This document shows positions 33,245 to 42,644 of a stretch of DNA of 52,432 nucleotides, piece after piece. Position numbers and translations under genes: made by a program. The stretch's first letter is position 1. Every line of letters starts with the position of its first letter. The stretch is from CAZLGM01 sp964623625. GTDB lineage: Bacteria > Desulfobacterota > Desulfobulbia > Desulfobulbales > Desulfocapsaceae. Location of the stretch: NCBI GenBank assembly GCA_964623625.1, contig CAZUUJ010000022.1:1-52432 (forward strand), read 5' to 3'. The notes below the pieces were generated by a model. It searched no databases. It was not told the DNA's origin and saw only the letters and a list, made by a program, of their open reading frames with translations.

Positions 33245-34411
33245 TTATGCAATATTGTAGAATTCTTTCTTTAATACATTGTTAAAATTGTGTTGGCGGA
33301 TGATATCGACGATTTTACGAGCAACAGCACCACTGCCATGAGGGTTGCGGACTGTTTTGAGCTTTTCTTGAAATGGCTTGCTGTACAGTATTTGGAGCGC
33401 CTGTTTTATCCCCTGTTTTGTCGAATCACAATCAATCACGCTTTCAGCCCGTATTCGGCCTTTCTGGCGATCCCCTATGTTAATCGTTCCAATTGAAAAA
33501 CTCGGTGCTTCAATCAGGCCGCTGGAAGAATTACCGATAACAGCATCCATATATTTCAGGGCGGAAAGGTATCGAATCTGCCCCAGCGATGTGTAACCGC
33601 CAGTGTTCTCAGGATATCTGGACACATGGTCATCTATCATTTCATTAATAATACGCCCTTCGGTATCGGCATTGGCTTTTGTGAAAATGATTGTGGTCTC
33701 ATCAAGCTCGGCGAGTATTTCCAACAAATTGCCAAATTGTTGGCTGGCAGTAGCATTTTCCAGAGTCACCGGGTGAAACGTCACTAATAAATTCCGCTTA
33801 TTAAGGTGAAGATCTATAGATTCTTCAAACTCCTCACGTCCAAGCAGCGGTAAGCGACTGATATTTTCTATCCCCGGCGCCCCGAAATTAAAAACCCTCT
33901 TGGGATGCTCTCCAAGCTGCACAACTCTCTTCCTGTACTCTTCAGTCGCCGTGAAATGAAGATAGGCCATCTTGGTAATTGAATGGCGAAACGCCTCATC
34001 AATGACACCTTCGGTCGTCTCTCCTCCATGCAAGTGGGCAATGGGTATCCTTGCAACTGTAGCTGCTGCTGCAGCTGATAGGAGTTCAAAACGATCGCCT
34101 AGAACAACAATTAAGTCTGGAAACAAATCAGCATACGCATCCGCAAACCCGACCATGGCCAGGCCCATGGACTTGCTGATACTTGATGGAGTATCAGCGG
34201 ACAGAAGACACTCGACCCTGCGGCTTATTGTAAAACCATCACTTTCAATCTGCTTATAGGTCAAGCCGAATTCTGGTGATAAATGCATCCCTGTTGCAAT
34301 GATCTGCAGGTCGAGATCATTGCAAATTTCAATTTCCTTCATCAACCAGTACAACAGGCCGTATTCGGCCCGGGTACCGGTTACCACACATATTTTTTTT
34401 TTTGATTTCAT
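33245..34411 (-). CDS. legG: UDP/GDP-N-acetylglucosamine 2-epimerase, hydrolysing (NeuC/LegG)
   Basis: Hydrolysing 2-epimerase of 388 residues. It starts with CVVTGTRAEYG and has VVLGDRFELL, HLHGGETTEGVIDEAFRH and IGNSSSGLIEAPSF, all typical of NeuC/LegG/NnaA proteins. It releases the nucleotide and inverts C2 to give a free ManNAc-type sugar for the NeuB/LegI synthase. The frame can open at a TTG at 34414, but the ATG at 34411 overlaps the LegC stop as TGATG and is preferred. Direct linkage to LegC supports LegG rather than a sialic-acid NeuC. Confidence 0.9.
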   Translation of the reverse strand: MKSKKKICVVTGTRAEYGLLYWLMKEIEICNDLDLQIIATGMHLSPEFGLTYKQIESDGFTISRRVECLLSADTPSSISKSMGLAMVGFADAYADLFPDLIVVLGDRFELLSAAAAATVARIPIAHLHGGETTEGVIDEAFRHSITKMAYLHFTATEEYRKRVVQLGEHPKRVFNFGAPGIENISRLPLLGREEFEESIDLHLNKRNLLVTFHPVTLENATASQQFGNLLEILAELDETTIIFTKANADTEGRIINEMIDDHVSRYPENTGGYTSLGQIRYLSALKYMDAVIGNSSSGLIEAPSFSIGTINIGDRQKGRIRAESVIDCDSTKQGIKQALQILYSKPFQEKLKTVRNPHGSGAVARKIVDIIRQHNFNNVLKKEFYNIA

Positions 34412-35559
34412 CAAATAACACTACTGGGAATATTCACAAGTCTGTTTTCAATCCATTCGGCTTCAGACAAATCAACCTTTAAACATTGTCGATATATATC
34501 AAGGACATGCATAGGCGTCCACACCGGACGCGTCATTACCCTGTTTTGATTTGTATACTCCAGTACCTTGTCCCTTTCCTCACGATTATGTGTTAAAAAA
34601 CCATTAAACCAGTAATTGGCCTTTGTCCTGTCTGGCTCTATGATGAACTCATAGTCTCTTTCCTTAAACCACTGGGCATAACGGCCGGCCAGCGCCCTTT
34701 TCTTTTCAATAAATTCTGGCAGCATCTCCATCTGAGCACAGCCTAGAGCAGCATTCAGATTGGGGAGCCTGTAATTAAAACCGAGTTCATCATGGATAAA
34801 CAACCATGGATGGTTCTTCTTAGCTGTTGTTGTAATATGTTTGGCCTTTATTGCAAGGGATTCATCATCAGTCAAAATCATGCCACCACCACCAGTGGTT
34901 ATGATCTTGTTACCATTAAAACTGATGGCTGCCAACAAACCAAAACGCCCTGTATGAATACCATCGTAAAAACTTCCAAGCGATTCAGCGGCATCCTCCA
35001 GAAGATGAATTTTGTAGCGTTCACACAGTTCTTTTATGGCCTGAATACGAACAGGGTGTCCAAGATTATGCATTGGAACACAGGCCCTGATTATCCTTCC
35101 AGTCTGTTTATTCCAACACAAGCTGTCGTCTCTTACTTCAGCGTACTCGTCCAGAAACTGAGCCAGGCTATCAGGAGACATACCAAGTGTTGCACGTTCT
35201 ACATCCACAAATACAGGATCTGCTGCACAGTAGCGAATGGCATTGCATGTTGCGACGAATGTTAACGGTTGGGTAATAACTTCATCATTTCGCTGCACTC
35301 CGGCTAAGACAAGAACAGTATGAAGAGCGGAGGTCCCATTTACAGTTGCAATCGCATACTTAGCTCCTGTAAACCGGGCGACCATCTCTTCGAATTTTGT
35401 TACATACTCACCAACAGTAGAAACAAAAGTCGAATCTATTGTATCGAGCAGATACTCCTTTTCCTTACCAACAAACCGGGGGGCATGCAAAGGTATAAAG
35501 TCGTCTGTACCAAACTGTTTACGTATAAAAGCGACCAGATCGTGAAGAAAATCATCCAT
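34411..35559 (-). CDS. legC: LegC-family PLP aminotransferase
   Basis: DegT/DnrJ/EryC1/StrS aminotransferase of 382 residues. The PLP lysine is K218 in SFNGNKIITTGGGG, and the phosphate-binding region NGTSALHTVL lies near residue 74. The N-terminal pattern FIPLHAPRFVGKEKEYL and overall length match the LegC group, which aminates C4 of a 4-keto-6-deoxy nucleotide sugar using glutamate. It starts 2 bp after the extended SDR gene, so the 4-keto substrate probably comes from that enzyme. Perosamine or bacillosamine-type aminotransferases are relatives, but LegG and LegI next door favour legionaminic-type synthesis. Confidence 0.87.
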   Translation of the reverse strand: MDDFLHDLVAFIRKQFGTDDFIPLHAPRFVGKEKEYLLDTIDSTFVSTVGEYVTKFEEMVARFTGAKYAIATVNGTSALHTVLVLAGVQRNDEVITQPLTFVATCNAIRYCAADPVFVDVERATLGMSPDSLAQFLDEYAEVRDDSLCWNKQTGRIIRACVPMHNLGHPVRIQAIKELCERYKIHLLEDAAESLGSFYDGIHTGRFGLLAAISFNGNKIITTGGGGMILTDDESLAIKAKHITTTAKKNHPWLFIHDELGFNYRLPNLNAALGCAQMEMLPEFIEKKRALAGRYAQWFKERDYEFIIEPDRTKANYWFNGFLTHNREERDKVLEYTNQNRVMTRPVWTPMHVLDIYRQCLKVDLSEAEWIENRLVNIPSSVI

Positions 35560-35561
35560 TA

Positions 35562-36557
35562 TTATTTGGCGGTAATTCCTCTGTTTTCAAAGATATTCTC
35601 TTTATACCAGTCGTAAGTAATTGACACTCCATCACTAAGAGCTACCTTAGATTGATATGAGGTCAATTCAACAGTACGACTCATATCAGGCGCTCGGCGT
35701 GTCGGTGAACCAGGCGATGGGGGCTTTGCATTGATAAACAGTTCTTTGTCAACAGTCTTGTAACAGGCCTCAGCCACCTCTCTAATTGTTACTTCAGGTT
35801 TCTGAGTTCCGATATTAAGAGTTTTCCCTTCACAGGCTGAACGCTCTATTATTCTTACGAGCATTTCAACGGCATCATCAACAAAACAAAAACAACGGGT
35901 ATGATCCACTGAAAAAACATCTATACTGTCACCGGATCGGGCATCAAAGGCCTTCTTTAACTGTTCCGGGATGACATGTGCCATGCCCATGCGAGGCCCA
36001 TATATATTATGCGGCCGAATGATTGTAAAGGGAACACCTGCCTGCTGGCAAAGAGCTTCTCCGTAGATCTTTGACAACATATAAGATGTTCGAGAATGTG
36101 ATAAATCAGAAACGGCCAGCGGAGTACTTTCAGGTGTCGGCAGTGGCAGATCAAAATATTGTAATGTACCTGCATACACTTCACTGGTCGATGCAAAAAT
36201 AAAACGGGAAAGATTTGATTGGTTTCTGGCAAGCTCAATCATATTTCCAAGCATTTGCACATTGTCATACAGCACATTGTATGGTCTCTCCAATACATGT
36301 ACCACTCCGATAATTGCCGCCAGGTGGAATATTACATCATAATCCTTGCCAAAGGATTCAATTGTCGTTGCATCCAGCAGGTCCACACTGGAGAAATCCA
36401 CGTTTGTTCTTGCAAGAGTCTTTTTTAAAAAATTATCTTCCACAGCCCGGGAGAAATTATCCACAAGATGAACAGCTAATCCCTCATCAAGCAAACGATT
36501 AGCAAGATGAAGACCAATGAAACCCGCGCCACCGGTTATGAGTATTTTCCTGCTCAT
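35562..36557 (-). CDS. Extended SDR nucleotide-sugar epimerase/dehydratase/decarboxylase
   Basis: Extended short-chain dehydrogenase of 331 residues with ITGGAGFIG at the N-terminus, catalytic S123-T-S125-E126 and Y159-x-x-x-K163. True 4,6-dehydratases usually carry Thr-Asp-Glu where Thr-Ser-Glu is found here; UDP-glucuronate decarboxylases carry TSEVYG. HTRCFCFVDDAVEML also resembles decarboxylases and epimerases. Context, 2 bp from LegC, wants a LegB 4,6-dehydratase. Overlap with a UDP-sugar dehydrogenase gene would equally suit a uronate decarboxylase or 4-epimerase. I cannot decide between them from sequence. Confidence 0.8.
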   Translation of the reverse strand: MSRKILITGGAGFIGLHLANRLLDEGLAVHLVDNFSRAVEDNFLKKTLARTNVDFSSVDLLDATTIESFGKDYDVIFHLAAIIGVVHVLERPYNVLYDNVQMLGNMIELARNQSNLSRFIFASTSEVYAGTLQYFDLPLPTPESTPLAVSDLSHSRTSYMLSKIYGEALCQQAGVPFTIIRPHNIYGPRMGMAHVIPEQLKKAFDARSGDSIDVFSVDHTRCFCFVDDAVEMLVRIIERSACEGKTLNIGTQKPEVTIREVAEACYKTVDKELFINAKPPSPGSPTRRAPDMSRTVELTSYQSKVALSDGVSITYDWYKENIFENRGITAK

Positions 36558-37933
36558 AAGCCATCTCCTCTACCAATACTTTCAATTCTGATACCTCTGT
36601 CACGAGCAGTATCTCTTTGTTGTTTATTAAAAACCAGATTTGCATCAAGCACGAGACAGCTTTTATTGACCCATTTAACTAAGTTCAACTCTTGATAAGC
36701 TTTATGAGGTACTGCAACCACAACGGCATCAAAGCCATTTGTTTCAGGTAATTGTAAGGGCAATTCCATTTCCATCTCTTCCCAATACGTCAAATACGGA
36801 TCATGACATGTTATCTGTGCATTATGTTCCATCAATTCCCGTACTAGAACTTCCGTTGGTGAATAGCGACTATCTCCCACATCCTGGCGGTAACTTACAC
36901 CACACACTAAAATATTTTTCCCCTCCAAAACACCTCCAAGAAGGGATTTAAGACGATTAACAGTATGGAGAGGCATGTCATGGTTGACTCGCACAGCAAG
37001 GTTCGAAAAGGGAAAATCAAGATTCTTATTAAAGAGTTGTTTCGATGACGCCGGGGTAAAAGTCGGATCTTTTGTTAAACAATAGCCACCGACCCCGAGT
37101 CCGGGAAATCTAATATTTGAATGAGTCGGTCTTACTCTTATGGCTTCGATAATCTCGAACAGGTCTATCCCTATACTTTCAGCGTACTTCGTCCATTCAT
37201 CGATAAAAGCTATATTTGTTGCGCGATAGGTATTTTCCATCACCTTTGCCGTCTCTGAAGCGGTAGTCGAGGATAACCTGGTCAGAGGATATTTATCGCA
37301 GTTGACAACAGATGACAAAAATTCTTCACAGGCATCTCCGGCTTCCTTGGTATTCCCTGCAAATACACGCCAAAAATCTACAATGGATGAAAGATAATCA
37401 TTTCCTGGCATTACCCGCTCATATGAATGAGCCACATGAACCCGTTGAGCATCGAGTTTGCGCTTCTCAAGCTCCTCTCTCAAAGTCGGTTCAACTACCT
37501 TTTCGCAAGTACCTGGCGGAACTGTAGTTTCAACAATGATAAGGGTATCATGGGCAATATGTTGACCAATGGTTCGTATAGCTTTTTTGAATCCTTCAAA
37601 GTCAAGCTGAGGTTCATCGTCCAAGTATGGGATATCCAGTGGTATATCGATAATGACAATACTGGCATCGCCATATTCTTTCGAATCAGTAGTGGCTGAA
37701 AGATTTCCTGCACTATGCGCTTGAGCAATCGCCGCTTTTAATTTTTCATCACTGACAAGAAAAGGAAACTGTCCATTATTTATTGCCTCAACCCTCTTCC
37801 GTCCAATTTCATTCGGTAAATCGATACCAATTACATTAAACAGATAAGAACCTTCTTTATCCTTTGCAATAGCTACTGCAGTTGCCATTGCAGCCCCTAC
37901 AAAGCCAAGTCCCTGAATACAAACTTTTTTCAC
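36554..37933 (-). CDS. UDP-glucose/GDP-mannose dehydrogenase-family enzyme (WbpA/WecC-like)
   Basis: NAD-dependent nucleotide-sugar 6-dehydrogenase of 459 residues. The N-terminal Rossmann loop is QGLGFVGAAMA, ETTVPPGTC follows near residue 135, and the catalytic cysteine is C285 in GVGGYCLTKDP. The C-terminal domain has the GVSYRQDVGDSRYSP pattern. It oxidises C6 of UDP-GlcNAc, UDP-ManNAc or UDP-Glc. A WecB/WbpI-type epimerase and a WbpB-WbpD fusion in the window favour an N-acetylated uronic acid. The start is GTG at 37933 with AGGA upstream. It is the first gene of the unit after a 605-bp gap and a candidate promoter. Confidence 0.87.
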   Translation of the reverse strand: MKKVCIQGLGFVGAAMATAVAIAKDKEGSYLFNVIGIDLPNEIGRKRVEAINNGQFPFLVSDEKLKAAIAQAHSAGNLSATTDSKEYGDASIVIIDIPLDIPYLDDEPQLDFEGFKKAIRTIGQHIAHDTLIIVETTVPPGTCEKVVEPTLREELEKRKLDAQRVHVAHSYERVMPGNDYLSSIVDFWRVFAGNTKEAGDACEEFLSSVVNCDKYPLTRLSSTTASETAKVMENTYRATNIAFIDEWTKYAESIGIDLFEIIEAIRVRPTHSNIRFPGLGVGGYCLTKDPTFTPASSKQLFNKNLDFPFSNLAVRVNHDMPLHTVNRLKSLLGGVLEGKNILVCGVSYRQDVGDSRYSPTEVLVRELMEHNAQITCHDPYLTYWEEMEMELPLQLPETNGFDAVVVAVPHKAYQELNLVKWVNKSCLVLDANLVFNKQQRDTARDRGIRIESIGRGDGL

Positions 37934-38538
37934 AGTTATTCATTCCTGTTATTAATGTTATTGTCAATTAGGATAGTCTTGACAAAAAAACAAATACGAT
38001 CCCCGGACACATATTTTCGCCTATAGGTGGGATTATACGGGTCAAATTTAGACAGTAAAATCTACATACTAGATAGAAATATGGTAGATTGTCAAGGAAT
38101 ATACTCGCACACTCAGCACTCATCCGAATGCATGAAATGGTCGTGCTTTTACGGAGTAAACAGCTTGGGGATTTTAAGGGTGGTAGTTCACTCTGAAACC
38201 AGGATCAATTCAAAAATCCGTCCTCCGGCTCAGTCGAATTTTTATGGGCTGACAAGAGCACAACATATTGACTTGCATGGTTTTTGAGACTGTGTATCTT
38301 TCCGCAAATTGAATATTTCTCCACATAAAATCCCGGATTTATTCATTGCTTCTTAAAAGACAATACTCAAGGCCACCATAAAAGATTGCCTTTTCGCCCA
38401 AACTCTTGGTTGTGAGAGAAATTTTATCCTCGGAATATCAATTATATGCCTGTGGTAAAATTCATCTCACGCCTCGATTTTGAACGAAAATGAAAATTTT
38501 TCAAGGTACCCTCAGGTATTAAGAGTATAACGCAACAT
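37934..38538. other. Intergenic stretch, 605 bp
   Basis: The longest gap inside the cluster, between the CotH-like gene and the dehydrogenase gene. It contains a candidate minus-strand promoter (listed separately). A plus-strand frame of 86 codons starting with GTG (38027-38287) has no ribosome site or recognisable family and I do not call it. No tRNA, IS or clear terminator was found. Confidence 0.5.
37957..37985 (-). promoter_or_regulatory. Candidate sigma70 promoter for the legionaminic-type unit
   Basis: On the minus strand, -35 TTGTCA (37985-37980), a 17-nt spacer and -10 AATAAC (37962-37957), ending 24 bp before the GTG start at 37933. The -10 box is imperfect (4 of 6). Confidence 0.35.
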
Positions 38539-40191
38539 TCATTGAAAGACAGCCTCAACAGTCGTATCACCTTTTAAATGAAGAGTCAGAACTTCATCAT
38601 CCAACCGCTCTCCGTTAACAAGCCAATAGCTGAACTTATTAAGCCCCTCTTGCACAACCGATATCTGAGAAGTAATACCGGTATAATATCGACCATGGTA
38701 ATCGTTTTTGACTGGGAAACCATCTACCTGATAAACACTATCAACATCTCCTTTCAACCGTAAGTTTACAATTTCTCCTAATTGCAAATATCTCTTCAAA
38801 TCCTTCAATATGAATGTTGATCGATTCATTAAAAAATCTCTCATCTTCTCATTGAAAGGATGATCAGTTTTTAAATCTTGAGCAAGTTTCATATAGTAAT
38901 CGGATCGCTCTTCCAAAAATCTTTGTGTTAACAGATGGTTACATATATCCAAGCTCAATCGGACAAAATACTCCCGATACTCAGGGCTAGTCTGTATCAG
39001 TCGCTGAAACAGATTCTGTTTAACATCGAACGGATGCAATTTGTCTTTAAACACAAGTTTAAGACCTGGTTTTTCCCATATTTCCCTCTTATCCCATCCG
39101 GACAGATGATCGGCAAAGCTATGATCCATATCCCATATGACCCAGTGCCATTTAGCATCGGGCTGATTATTATCGAAAATAGATACCCCCTGTTTTTCCC
39201 AATCATCATCGCCGCAAAAAATAATGGCAAACATATATCTGGAAAGATTGTTAATATCGACAAGCTCTTTTACCGCCTGTAAGGACGGTTTTTCACCTAA
39301 ACCGGAAATCTTTTTTGCCAAAAGAAAAAACTGATTTCGGCTATGGATGTCATTGTCTGCCATGCTGCGGTAGAGAAAAAAATTATCATTACCGATATGA
39401 TTGCTCCACTGCTTTTTGTTGATCTGATCCGCTATCCAGTACACACCTTGCCGTTCTCCATTCAGGTAGAGAATCAACGGTTTAATTCGTGGAAGTATAC
39501 AACCGATTCGCCGGGCAATATCAAAAGCCATGGATGTTGTAAAAGGCATCTCCAAAGGCCTGTCAAGATGAACAACCATTCTTTTCAGCGGTATTGTCTG
39601 ACGGTCGTTAAATAAATAACCTGGAAATCCGCTGCCACTTAACTCGTTTCGAAAATAGAGGCGATAGCTCTTTTTAGGGTCCTTCCGGGATACATGGCCG
39701 TGGATACGAATCCCCGCTGATGAGGCAAACAGGAGGCGATGCTTTTCAAAATAGGAGACATAGGCTATCCTTTCCCACAAAGCTCCTTTATGAAATGGAT
39801 TGGTAATAATCCCCCTTTCCTCACCATACAGATCGCTGTCATCGACTACGATGGACAGGATTGGGTAATCGCTTTGAATATTGTTTTCTATGATTTTTTG
39901 GGTGGAGGGAAAGTGCAAATCACCTTTTGGATTTGCCAAGTAGAGATAACCCTTCTTCTTTCCAAGATGCTCGGCAGAAAGGGGCCTGTTTCTTTCATGA
40001 TCAGGTACAGGCCTGACCAGGTTAAGTTGTTTCAACACCTTACCAAGCGTTCCTTTCTCAAGTATCTTTCCGGATACGTGTTGTGATTGGACCACTGGCT
40101 TAAATTGCAAGAAGAATCGTCCCAGGTCAAGCAGAAAATAAAGGCAAACCGCAACGGTGATAAAGAAAATAATTGAAACATTTCTTTTCAT
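38539..40191 (-). CDS. CotH-kinase-family membrane-anchored protein
   Basis: Protein of 550 residues. A basic start followed by one hydrophobic helix (about 6-23) looks like a signal anchor, leaving the rest outside the cytoplasm. The CotH kinase-like domain spans about 110-420, with GIRIHGHVSRKDPKKSYRL (160-178), NGERQGVYWIADQINK (244-259) and WDMDHSFAD (353-361). CotH proteins are atypical kinases that phosphorylate spore-coat Ser/Thr residues; many non-spore homologues have unknown targets. The usual Glu of the GVYxxxE region reads Ala-Asp. A C-terminal beta-rich extension follows 470. Its place among glycosyltransferases suggests a role at the cell surface, perhaps on glycan or an assembly protein (inference). 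Confidence 0.8.
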   Translation of the reverse strand: MKRNVSIIFFITVAVCLYFLLDLGRFFLQFKPVVQSQHVSGKILEKGTLGKVLKQLNLVRPVPDHERNRPLSAEHLGKKKGYLYLANPKGDLHFPSTQKIIENNIQSDYPILSIVVDDSDLYGEERGIITNPFHKGALWERIAYVSYFEKHRLLFASSAGIRIHGHVSRKDPKKSYRLYFRNELSGSGFPGYLFNDRQTIPLKRMVVHLDRPLEMPFTTSMAFDIARRIGCILPRIKPLILYLNGERQGVYWIADQINKKQWSNHIGNDNFFLYRSMADNDIHSRNQFFLLAKKISGLGEKPSLQAVKELVDINNLSRYMFAIIFCGDDDWEKQGVSIFDNNQPDAKWHWVIWDMDHSFADHLSGWDKREIWEKPGLKLVFKDKLHPFDVKQNLFQRLIQTSPEYREYFVRLSLDICNHLLTQRFLEERSDYYMKLAQDLKTDHPFNEKMRDFLMNRSTFILKDLKRYLQLGEIVNLRLKGDVDSVYQVDGFPVKNDYHGRYYTGITSQISVVQEGLNKFSYWLVNGERLDDEVLTLHLKGDTTVEAVFQ

Positions 40192-40264
40192 CGATCAGCT
40201 CTTCTTAAAAAATAAGGACAACAGGCGATATATTCGCTGATCCAAGTTGATAGTTCAGGACAAT

Positions 40265-41374
40265 TTATCGTGTAATTGCCGTACCGAGTAATTGAACGAT
40301 AGCTTCTGCAGAATTGCCACTCCCATACGGCTGTTCCTGAATTGTCTTCCATGGATTTGTGTTTGCATTTTTTAGTTTTTCCCACTCCTGCAGAATCAGG
40401 GTTTTATCCGTTCCACAACAAACATTACACCCTAGCTCAATGGTTTCTACCCATTCAGTTTCATCACGCAAAGTTAAGCAAGGCACACCAAAAAAATACG
40501 CTTCTTTCTGCATTCCGCCCGAATCGGTAATGATTGCCGCTGCAGACACCTGCAATCTTGCCATTTCCAGATAAGAAACCGGATTTAACACATTAAGATC
40601 ATATAAATAGTGATCAATTTTGTATTTTTTTATCATATTAAGCGTTCTGGGATGTAATGGTATGATGACCTGTTTATCTTTATTGATGGTCTGCAATGCC
40701 CCGAATATCCCTTCCAGCTTCTCCTGTGAATCCGTGTTTTCTGCACGATGTACGGTACATAAAACGTACTGTTTCTCTTTAACTCCCCAATTTTTAAGTG
40801 AATATTCGTTCATCGCTTTTTTACGGCAAAATATGGACATATCAAACATCACATCTCCGACATTATGAACCCCCTGGCTGACACCCTCCTTAGCAAGGTT
40901 ATTAACTGCAGTAACAGTTGGGCAGAACAACAGTTCCGACAACCTATCGGTTACAATTCTATTTACCTCTTCCGGCATGATCATATTAAATGATCGAAGT
41001 CCGGCTTCAACATGAGCAACAGGAATGTGAAGCTTTACCGCAGCAAGAGCCCCAGCCAGCGTAGAGTTTGTATCGCCATACACCAGGAGACACTCCGGTT
41101 TTTCCTGCATCAGCACTTCTTCAATTTTCATCAGCATCTTACCGGTCATTGCGCCATGACTGTTCTCTTTGATACCGAGGTTGTATTGAGGCTTGGGAAT
41201 CTCCAGCTGGTCAAAAAAAATATCCGACATCTTTTTATCATAATGCTGTCCGGTATGAAGAAGAATCTCACTGATAGGTTTATCACTGTTCCGGTTATAC
41301 TTGGAGATTGCCCTACAGACTGCTGATGCTTTGATAAATTGTGGCCTGGCGCCAATTACTGTTACAATCTTCAT
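40265..41374 (-). CDS. wecB: UDP-N-acetylglucosamine 2-epimerase, non-hydrolysing (WecB/WbpI-like)
   Basis: Epimerase of 369 residues opening with VTVIGARPQFIKA and containing GQHYDKKMSDIFF, VYGDTNSTLAGALAA, HVEAGLRSFN, PEEVNRI and TDSGGMQKEA, all standard for WecB. It reversibly converts UDP-GlcNAc to UDP-ManNAc; the close relative WbpI epimerises UDP-2,3-diacetamido-glucuronic acid. With a 6-dehydrogenase at 36.5 kb and a WbpB-WbpD fusion at 51.6 kb, the WbpI-type reaction is quite possible. The gene starts 12 bp after the GT4 gene. Sequence motifs do not separate the two substrates. Confidence 0.92.
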   Translation of the reverse strand: MKIVTVIGARPQFIKASAVCRAISKYNRNSDKPISEILLHTGQHYDKKMSDIFFDQLEIPKPQYNLGIKENSHGAMTGKMLMKIEEVLMQEKPECLLVYGDTNSTLAGALAAVKLHIPVAHVEAGLRSFNMIMPEEVNRIVTDRLSELLFCPTVTAVNNLAKEGVSQGVHNVGDVMFDMSIFCRKKAMNEYSLKNWGVKEKQYVLCTVHRAENTDSQEKLEGIFGALQTINKDKQVIIPLHPRTLNMIKKYKIDHYLYDLNVLNPVSYLEMARLQVSAAAIITDSGGMQKEAYFFGVPCLTLRDETEWVETIELGCNVCCGTDKTLILQEWEKLKNANTNPWKTIQEQPYGSGNSAEAIVQLLGTAITR

Positions 41375-41385
41375 TTCTATTTTTA

Positions 41386-42591
41386 TCAGGTGGAAAGAGG
41401 ATGAGAGTTGCTAAGCGCGTGCTGATATACTTTTATTATCCTGTTTGCAAGAGACTTCCAGGAATATTTCCTTGCTTCTTGAAGAATAAACTGTCTGTTC
41501 CACTCCATTTCAAGGGCCTGTTGAAGGCTATTTTGTATACCTTGTTGGTCTCCGGGTTGAAACAAAACGCCTAATGTATCCTTGTTTATTATTTCCGGTA
41601 CACCACCAACTTTTGATCCGACAAACGGTATGCCACAGCCTAAGCACTCAAATAATACTGTGGGATTTCCTTCGTTTAAACTTGGTAACACAAAGAGATC
41701 ACAGCTGTTAATCCATAGATTAATCTCTGCATGGTCTTTTCGGCCAATAAGTGTGACGTGTTCTTGCAGACCCAACTGGTTGATTTTTCCCTGAAGAGAT
41801 TTTCTTTGATCACCAGTGCCTATGATATAACAGCATATCTGTCTGTTTGACGACACAAGGGAATTGATGGTGTCGATCAAGAAGTCATGTCCTTTAATTT
41901 TTATCAGATTGCCGACTGAGACGAGAATTGTTTTATCCTGCGGTAGCTTGAGTTTGTCCCGTGCTTCTTTTTTAGAAAGAGGATAGAAAATATCAGGGTC
42001 ATATCCGTTTGGAATGATGGTAACCGGTGTTGAAATATTGAGTTTTTTGATATATTCATTATTTTTTTTACTGACCGTAATAATCCTGTCTGCCTGTCCA
42101 AGAACAGCGGTTATCCGTTTTTGCCAAAATTGATCTCTAAACGGAAGGTCATAAATATCAAAGCCATGCACCGTGACAATCAAAGGGATGTTATATTTCT
42201 GCTTAAGTCTCATTCCCACATATCCGGAAGAATACGAAAAGTGGCAATGAATACAATCAAATTCGAGCCCCTTCTTCTCAATTACCCGCTTCACTGCCTT
42301 TTCATGCTTTTCACCAACTGTTTTATACATGGAGTTGAATGGTAGATAGTTAACCGCTGTGGGAAAAACGGTCAAATTATCCGGCAGGTTGGTCAAGTTG
42401 ATTTTCTCTTTCTTCCGAAATGGTTTCAACGAATCAATGGGTAAAAAATTGGAGAGTTCGGCAATGGGACGATAAACAGGTAAAACATGAACATGTTTCC
42501 ATTCACCAGCAATGCAATCCAGCTGATCCTTTACAAAAGTTGCATAATTTTGCGAAACGACCAGCAGCTTTTTTTCTTTTAAGTTACTCAC
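41386..42591 (-). CDS. Glycosyltransferase family 4
   Basis: GT-B glycosyltransferase of 401 residues. The acceptor domain has HCHFSYSSGYVGMRL and VTVHGFDIYDLPF. The donor domain has VSVGNLIKIKGHDFLI, then LPSLNEGNPTVLFECLGCG, which carries the E-x7-E nucleotide-sugar motif of GT4 enzymes intact. The start is GTG at 42591 without a clear ribosome site; no better start lies close. Donor likely UDP- or GDP-sugar. It sits directly before wecB, so a UDP-ManNAc-derived donor is a reasonable but unproven guess. Confidence 0.9.
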   Translation of the reverse strand: MSNLKEKKLLVVSQNYATFVKDQLDCIAGEWKHVHVLPVYRPIAELSNFLPIDSLKPFRKKEKINLTNLPDNLTVFPTAVNYLPFNSMYKTVGEKHEKAVKRVIEKKGLEFDCIHCHFSYSSGYVGMRLKQKYNIPLIVTVHGFDIYDLPFRDQFWQKRITAVLGQADRIITVSKKNNEYIKKLNISTPVTIIPNGYDPDIFYPLSKKEARDKLKLPQDKTILVSVGNLIKIKGHDFLIDTINSLVSSNRQICCYIIGTGDQRKSLQGKINQLGLQEHVTLIGRKDHAEINLWINSCDLFVLPSLNEGNPTVLFECLGCGIPFVGSKVGGVPEIINKDTLGVLFQPGDQQGIQNSLQQALEMEWNRQFILQEARKYSWKSLANRIIKVYQHALSNSHPLST

Positions 42592-42644
42592 AGGTGGGCC
42601 ATAAATAGATCAGAATCGATCGGATAATTGCCAATTGGAACGTG

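Noticed and set aside
34792..35265. Plus-strand open frame of 157 codons
   Set aside because: Antisense to legC, Cys-rich low-plausibility translation, no supporting signals.
38027..38287. Plus-strand open frame of 86 codons in the largest gap
   Set aside because: GTG start without a ribosome site, no recognisable family and opposite strand to all neighbours; left as unexplained intergenic sequence.
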